A stretch of 10,430 nt of DNA from contig JAICQC010000136.1 of assembly GCA_025938055.1 (NCBI GenBank), positions 1 to 10,430 on the forward strand, in the 5' to 3' direction. Origin of the DNA: Anaerolineales bacterium. Its GTDB lineage: Bacteria; Chloroflexota; Anaerolineae; Anaerolineales; Villigracilaceae. How positions within the stretch are numbered: the stretch's first letter is position 1; each line of letters opens with the position of its first letter. This document shows positions 7,325 to 10,430 of the stretch, piece by piece. A program made the translations under genes and the position numbers. The notes below the pieces were generated by a model. That model was not told the origin of the DNA and made no database searches. It saw only the letters and a list, made by a program, of their open reading frames with translations.

Positions 7325-7361
7325 AGCCCTGCGAAGTGCCCATCAGGCGCTTCGCAGGGCT
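7325..7361 (+). promoter_or_regulatory. Strong hairpin between binding-protein and ATPase genes
   Basis: A 16-bp stem (7325-7340 with 7346-7361, one T-G wobble) closes a 5-base CATCA loop. It begins 17 bases after the lipoprotein stop and ends 15 bases before the ATPase start at 7377. No T-run follows, so it is not a standard intrinsic terminator. In other binding-protein transport operons, stem-loops at this position protect the upstream message from 3' decay and raise binding-protein levels; that role is inferred here. The ribosome site AGGA (7366-7369) lies just outside the stem. CATCAGG occurs both at the loop (7341-7347) and just after the stem (7362-7368). Confidence 0.8.
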
Positions 7362-7376
7362 CATCAGGATGGCGCG

Positions 7377-8942
7377 ATGACCGATTTGAACAAACTTCCC
7401 TCTGGTCAGCCCCGGATCAACACTCTGGAAATGCATAGCATTTCCAAAAAATTTCCGGGTGTGCTTGCAAGTGACCGCGTGGACTTTGACGTGAAGTCTG
7501 GCGAAGTCCACGCGCTGCTCGGTGAGAACGGTGCGGGCAAAAGTACATTGATGAAAATTCTGTATGGGATGTACCATCCGGATAAAGGTGAGATCCTCCT
7601 CAACGGCAAGCCGGTCACGATTGCCTCCCCTACGGATGCCATCAACCTGGGGATTGGGATGATTCACCAGCACTTTATGCTGGTATCCACACTGACGGTT
7701 GCCGAGAATGTTGCCCTGGGATTGCCATCCTCCCGCGGCCTGCTCACAGATTTTGACCGTGTCTCAGAGCGGATCATAGAGCTGGCGAAGATCTATGGGC
7801 TGAAAATTGACCCGGATGCCTACGTCTGGCAGCTTTCTGTCGGCCAGCAGCAGCGTGTGGAAATCATCAAAGCTCTTTATCGCGGCGCAGCGCTGCTCAT
7901 TCTCGATGAGCCGACCGCCGTCCTCACCCCGCAGGAAGTGGATGAGTTGTTTGTCATTATGAACCAGATGGTTGGGGACGGTCATGCACTCATCTTCATC
8001 TCGCACAAATTGCACGAAGTGGTGGAGATCAGCCATCGCGTGACAGTCCTCCGGGATGGGCGCAAGATCGGTACGCGACCCACCTCAGAGATCACCAAGC
8101 AGACTCTTGCCAACTGGATGGTTGGACGCGAAGTTGGCTTCCTGCCCGACCGCGGACATGTGGAGCGCGGGGATTGTCGTTTGCAGCTCGACGACGTCTC
8201 CTGCGGAAGCGATCGCGGCACACCGGGCTTGCGCAACGTTAGCCTCGAGCTGTGCTCTGGCGAAATCCTTGGGATTGCCGGTGTCTCAGGGAATGGTCAG
8301 TGCGAACTGGCTGAAACCATTACCGGGCTGCGCAAAATCACGGGCGGCCGCGTGCTCCTGGAAGGGGAGGATGTCACTGGCTTTGCTCCCGGCGATCTGA
8401 CCGAGCGCATGCTCTCATACATCCCCGAGGAACGCATGCGCGATGGCATGATCAAGAACTTCACTGTTGCAGAAAACATGATCCTGCGCGAACACCATAA
8501 ACAGCCATTTTCCCGTTCCGGCTTTTTGAACCTGCACGATATTGCTGCGCACTCCGATGAATTAATCAAGAAATTCCGTGTCAAGACTCCTTCGCAGGAC
8601 ACAATGGCAAAGAATCTCTCCGGCGGCAACATTCAGAAAATCGTCCTGGCGCGCGAGATCTCCCGCAACCCGCGTGTGATCGTTGCTGCACAACCCACGC
8701 GTGGTCTTGACATCGGTGCAACAGAATACGTCCGCGAGCAACTGCTCGAGCAGCGCCGCAGAGGTGTGGCAGTCATGCTTATTTCAGAAGACCTGGATGA
8801 GATCCTGGCGCTCTCAGACCGCATCGCGGTGATTTACGAAGGGCAGATCATGGACATTGTCCCACGTGAGCAAGCCACACCCGAAAAACTTGGTCTTCTC
8901 ATGGCAGGCGTCCAACCGGAAGAGTCCCCCGCGAAAGCCTAA
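7377..8942 (+). CDS. Double-domain ABC transporter ATPase (RbsA/NupO-like), transporter 2
   Basis: This 521-residue cytoplasmic ATPase has two fused domains. Domain 1: Walker A GENGAGKST (49-57), Q-loop Gln 98 in the typical IGMIHQHFMLV context, signature LSVGQQQ (153-159), Walker B LLILDEPT (173-180), H-loop His 210. Domain 2: degenerate Walker A GVSGNGQ (302-308), YIPEERMRDGM (348-358), signature LSGGNIQ (414-420) and VIVAAQPTRGLD (434-445), which lacks the acidic Walker B residues, as is usual for the family. I chose ATG 7377 because AGGA at 7366-7369 is 7 bases upstream. The longer frame from 7320 would translate the hairpin and has no ribosome site. It powers the 4047/5192 permeases. Its motifs fit the consensus better than those of the 245 paralogue. 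No T-rich terminator follows the stop. Confidence 0.94.
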   Translation: MTDLNKLPSGQPRINTLEMHSISKKFPGVLASDRVDFDVKSGEVHALLGENGAGKSTLMKILYGMYHPDKGEILLNGKPVTIASPTDAINLGIGMIHQHFMLVSTLTVAENVALGLPSSRGLLTDFDRVSERIIELAKIYGLKIDPDAYVWQLSVGQQQRVEIIKALYRGAALLILDEPTAVLTPQEVDELFVIMNQMVGDGHALIFISHKLHEVVEISHRVTVLRDGRKIGTRPTSEITKQTLANWMVGREVGFLPDRGHVERGDCRLQLDDVSCGSDRGTPGLRNVSLELCSGEILGIAGVSGNGQCELAETITGLRKITGGRVLLEGEDVTGFAPGDLTERMLSYIPEERMRDGMIKNFTVAENMILREHHKQPFSRSGFLNLHDIAAHSDELIKKFRVKTPSQDTMAKNLSGGNIQKIVLAREISRNPRVIVAAQPTRGLDIGATEYVREQLLEQRRRGVAVMLISEDLDEILALSDRIAVIYEGQIMDIVPREQATPEKLGLLMAGVQPEESPAKA

Positions 8943-8972
8943 TGTCATATGGAGACTGTTACTTAAAATACT

Positions 8973-9001
8973 TCTACACTTGTCCATTTAGGTATTAAAA
9001 T
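8973..9001 (+). promoter_or_regulatory. Possible promoter for the molybdenum hydroxylase genes
   Basis: In an AT-rich patch 30 bases past the ATPase stop, TCTACA (8973-8978; 4 of 6 to TTGACA) and TAAAAT (8996-9001; 5 of 6 to TATAAT) are 17 bases apart. An alternative pair is TTGTCC (8980-8985) with TACAAT (9001-9006), 15 bases apart. Either would give a leader of about 140 bases before the ATG at 9155. The rest of the 212-base gap is GC-richer and shows no gene. Confidence 0.4.
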
Positions 9002-9069
9002 ACAATCCCATCGGTTCGGTGGTCGTTGGATGCAGGTCGCGTCCTCGGCGTTGGGTTTTGCCCATCGAA

Positions 9070-9096
9070 AAGTGCCGCCGTCTTACGAAGTGCCGC
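9070..9096 (+). repeat. Short direct repeat AAGTGCCGC in the leader of the hydroxylase operon
   Basis: AAGTGCCGC occurs at 9070-9078 and 9088-9096, 18 bases apart, each preceded by CGA or CGAA. The spacing is not a whole number of helical turns and the units are short, so a binding-site role is only a possibility. Confidence 0.3.
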
Positions 9097-9154
9097 ATCC
9101 ACGGATTACCCGAAATTCCATTGATGAGCATGCGGCAGAAAGAGGTAGCCACCA

Positions 9155-10027
9155 ATGAACCTTTGGCAAGAATATCTTCGCCCCACGAATCTGTCACAAG
9201 CGTTAAAAGCCTTTGCCGAGGCATCTGGTCCAATCCTTCCCATTGCGGGCGGAACGGATCTACTGCTCGACCTGGAACAGGGCCGGCATTCTCCCGTCCA
9301 CACCCTGCTGGATGTCACCTCCATCGAGGAAATGAACACACTTGAGGTGAGAGGAGATGAACTCTTCGTCGGCGCGGCAGTACCGGTCAACCGGATCGTT
9401 CTGCACCCGCTGGTATGCACGCATGCCCAGGCGCTCACCGAAGCCTGCAATTTGATCGCCGGTCCGCAGGTTCGCAATGTTGCCACTCTCGGAGGGAACG
9501 TTGCCCATGCCCTCCCAGCCGCGGACGGGACGATTGCACTGCTCGCTTTGAACGCCCAGGCTGAGGTCGCCAGCTTCATCGGCACGCGCCGTGTTCCTTT
9601 GATGGAATTATTCGTCGGTCCCGGCAAATCCTCCCTCAAACATGGCGAGGAACTGCTGGTCGGTTTTTACCTGTCACTTTCCGGGCCGCATCAAGCCTCC
9701 TGCTTCAAACGGATCATGCGTCCGCAGGGCGTGGCGTTGCCGATTATCAACCTTGCCATCTGGCTCGAACGCGCGGACGATGTAATCAACCAGGTCCGTA
9801 TTGCAGTGGGTCCCGGCGGACCCACTCCCTGGAGTGGAACAGAAGCAGAGAAAGCATTGATCGGCCAGTCCCTGAATGATGAAACCTTCCATGCTGCACT
9901 GGAGGCATTACTTGCCCAAGTAGGCTTCCGTACCAGCGCCCGCCGTGCCAGCGCAGACTACCGCAGGCACATTGTCGGTGGATTATTCAAAGACGTGTTT
10001 GACGCCGCGTGGCAGCGTGCAGAATAG
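9155..10027 (+). CDS. FAD-binding subunit of a xanthine-dehydrogenase-family molybdenum hydroxylase
   Basis: This 290-residue cytoplasmic protein is the medium, flavin subunit that carries electrons from the 2Fe-2S clusters to the acceptor. It has the FAD-binding motif AGGTDLLLDL (31-40) and the second flavin motif ATLGGNVAHALPAAD (110-124), followed by the C-terminal CO_deh_flav_C-type domain from about 180. Length matches XdhB/CoxM-type subunits, and there is no obvious 4Fe-4S insert of the 4-hydroxybenzoyl-CoA reductase kind. AAAGAGG (9139-9145) lies 9 bases before the ATG. The 2Fe-2S subunit follows after 10 bases, so an operon is likely, with the molybdopterin subunit expected beyond the window. 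The family also includes CO, nicotinate and aldehyde dehydrogenases. Xanthine or another purine is favoured only because two BMP-type transporters lie next door. Confidence 0.9.
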   Translation: MNLWQEYLRPTNLSQALKAFAEASGPILPIAGGTDLLLDLEQGRHSPVHTLLDVTSIEEMNTLEVRGDELFVGAAVPVNRIVLHPLVCTHAQALTEACNLIAGPQVRNVATLGGNVAHALPAADGTIALLALNAQAEVASFIGTRRVPLMELFVGPGKSSLKHGEELLVGFYLSLSGPHQASCFKRIMRPQGVALPIINLAIWLERADDVINQVRIAVGPGGPTPWSGTEAEKALIGQSLNDETFHAALEALLAQVGFRTSARRASADYRRHIVGGLFKDVFDAAWQRAE

Positions 10028-10037
10028 GATTCATGGA

Positions 10038-10430
10038 ATGTCTAACATAAATTTTTCCGTCAATGGCAAACAATATTCGCTGGAAGCGGTTGCAGGCGAA
10101 ACTCTCTCAACCCTTCTCCGGCAGCGACTGCGTCTGACCGGCACAAAGATCGGCTGCGATGAAGCGGAATGCGGTGCGTGTACCGTCCTTGTGGATGGCG
10201 CGCCTGTCGTTTCCTGTATCTATCCAGCCGAGCGCGCGGTAGGGAAAGCGATCGTGACGATTGAAGGGCTCGCGGATGAATTTAACGCGAAGAGTGCAGC
10301 AAAAGAAGAAAGTGGGAAGAATCCTGGTAGGCTCGGCGCTCTTCACCCACTTCAAGAAGCCTTCATCGAACATGGCGCGGTGCAGTGTGGATTCTGCATC
10401 CCCGGGCAGATCATGACTGCCCACGCCTTG
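10038..10430 (+). CDS. 2Fe-2S subunit of a xanthine-dehydrogenase-family hydroxylase (3' end beyond window)
   Basis: The first 131 residues are present; the frame is open at the right edge. It is the small iron-sulfur subunit that relays electrons from molybdenum to FAD. The N-terminal plant-ferredoxin-like cluster is complete, with Cys 40, 45, 48 and 60 (CDEAECGACTV at 40-50). The second, helical domain begins with HGAVQCGFCIPGQIM, giving Cys 117 and 120; the last CxC pair would lie off the edge. AGGA at 10026-10029, overlapping the previous stop, is 8 bases before ATG 10038. The ATG at 10033 is closed after five codons. Odd point: between GLA (77-79) and LHPLQ (102-106) there are 22 hydrophilic residues where family members usually have about five, so there is an extra Lys/Glu/Ser-rich loop between the two domains. 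Confidence 0.92.
   Translation, partial: MSNINFSVNGKQYSLEAVAGETLSTLLRQRLRLTGTKIGCDEAECGACTVLVDGAPVVSCIYPAERAVGKAIVTIEGLADEFNAKSAAKEESGKNPGRLGALHPLQEAFIEHGAVQCGFCIPGQIMTAHAL

Noticed and set aside
7320..7376. Longer ATPase start at ATG 7320
   Set aside because: The extra 19 residues would be encoded by the hairpin, there is no ribosome site before 7320, and ATG 7377 has AGGA at 7 bases.

Overview
The window is a densely packed, single-strand (+) stretch of a bacterial chromosome. It most resembles an Anaerolineae-type Chloroflexota. The clues are moderate-to-high GC, a lipoprotein whose mature N-terminus is a long Thr/Pro/Glu/Ala-rich linker (common in that group's ABC binding proteins), and strong Shine-Dalgarno sites. 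The lineage call is inference from protein style, not a database match.

Layout. (1) 1-159 is the C-terminal end of a BMP-family substrate-binding protein, followed by a clear intrinsic terminator (169-200). (2) 245-3772 holds a double-domain ABC ATPase and two permeases, tightly coupled (4-base overlap, then a 7-base gap). With the binding protein this makes ABC transporter 1. (3) 3773-4046 is an intergenic region with a good sigma-70-like promoter and operator-like inverted repeats. (4) 4047-8942 is a second, paralogous and complete transporter in a different order: permease, permease, BMP-family lipoprotein, double-domain ATPase. A strong hairpin separates the lipoprotein from the ATPase gene. 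(5) 8943-9154 is a leader with a possible promoter. (6) 9155-10430 holds the FAD subunit and the start of the 2Fe-2S subunit of a xanthine-dehydrogenase-family molybdenum hydroxylase. The second gene is cut by the window edge.

How the genes may work together. BMP/PnrA-type binding proteins with RbsA-like double ATPases and two unequal permeases import nucleosides, and related systems may import purine bases or other small heterocycles. A molybdenum hydroxylase directly downstream fits uptake followed by hydroxylation of a purine (or other N-heterocycle). The substrate is inferred from context only.

No mobile element, tRNA, rRNA, CRISPR array or clearly novel system is visible. The points worth a second look are the divergence of transporter 1 from transporter 2 at conserved motifs, the stem-loops after both binding-protein genes, the operator-like repeats at the second promoter, and an insertion in the 2Fe-2S subunit.
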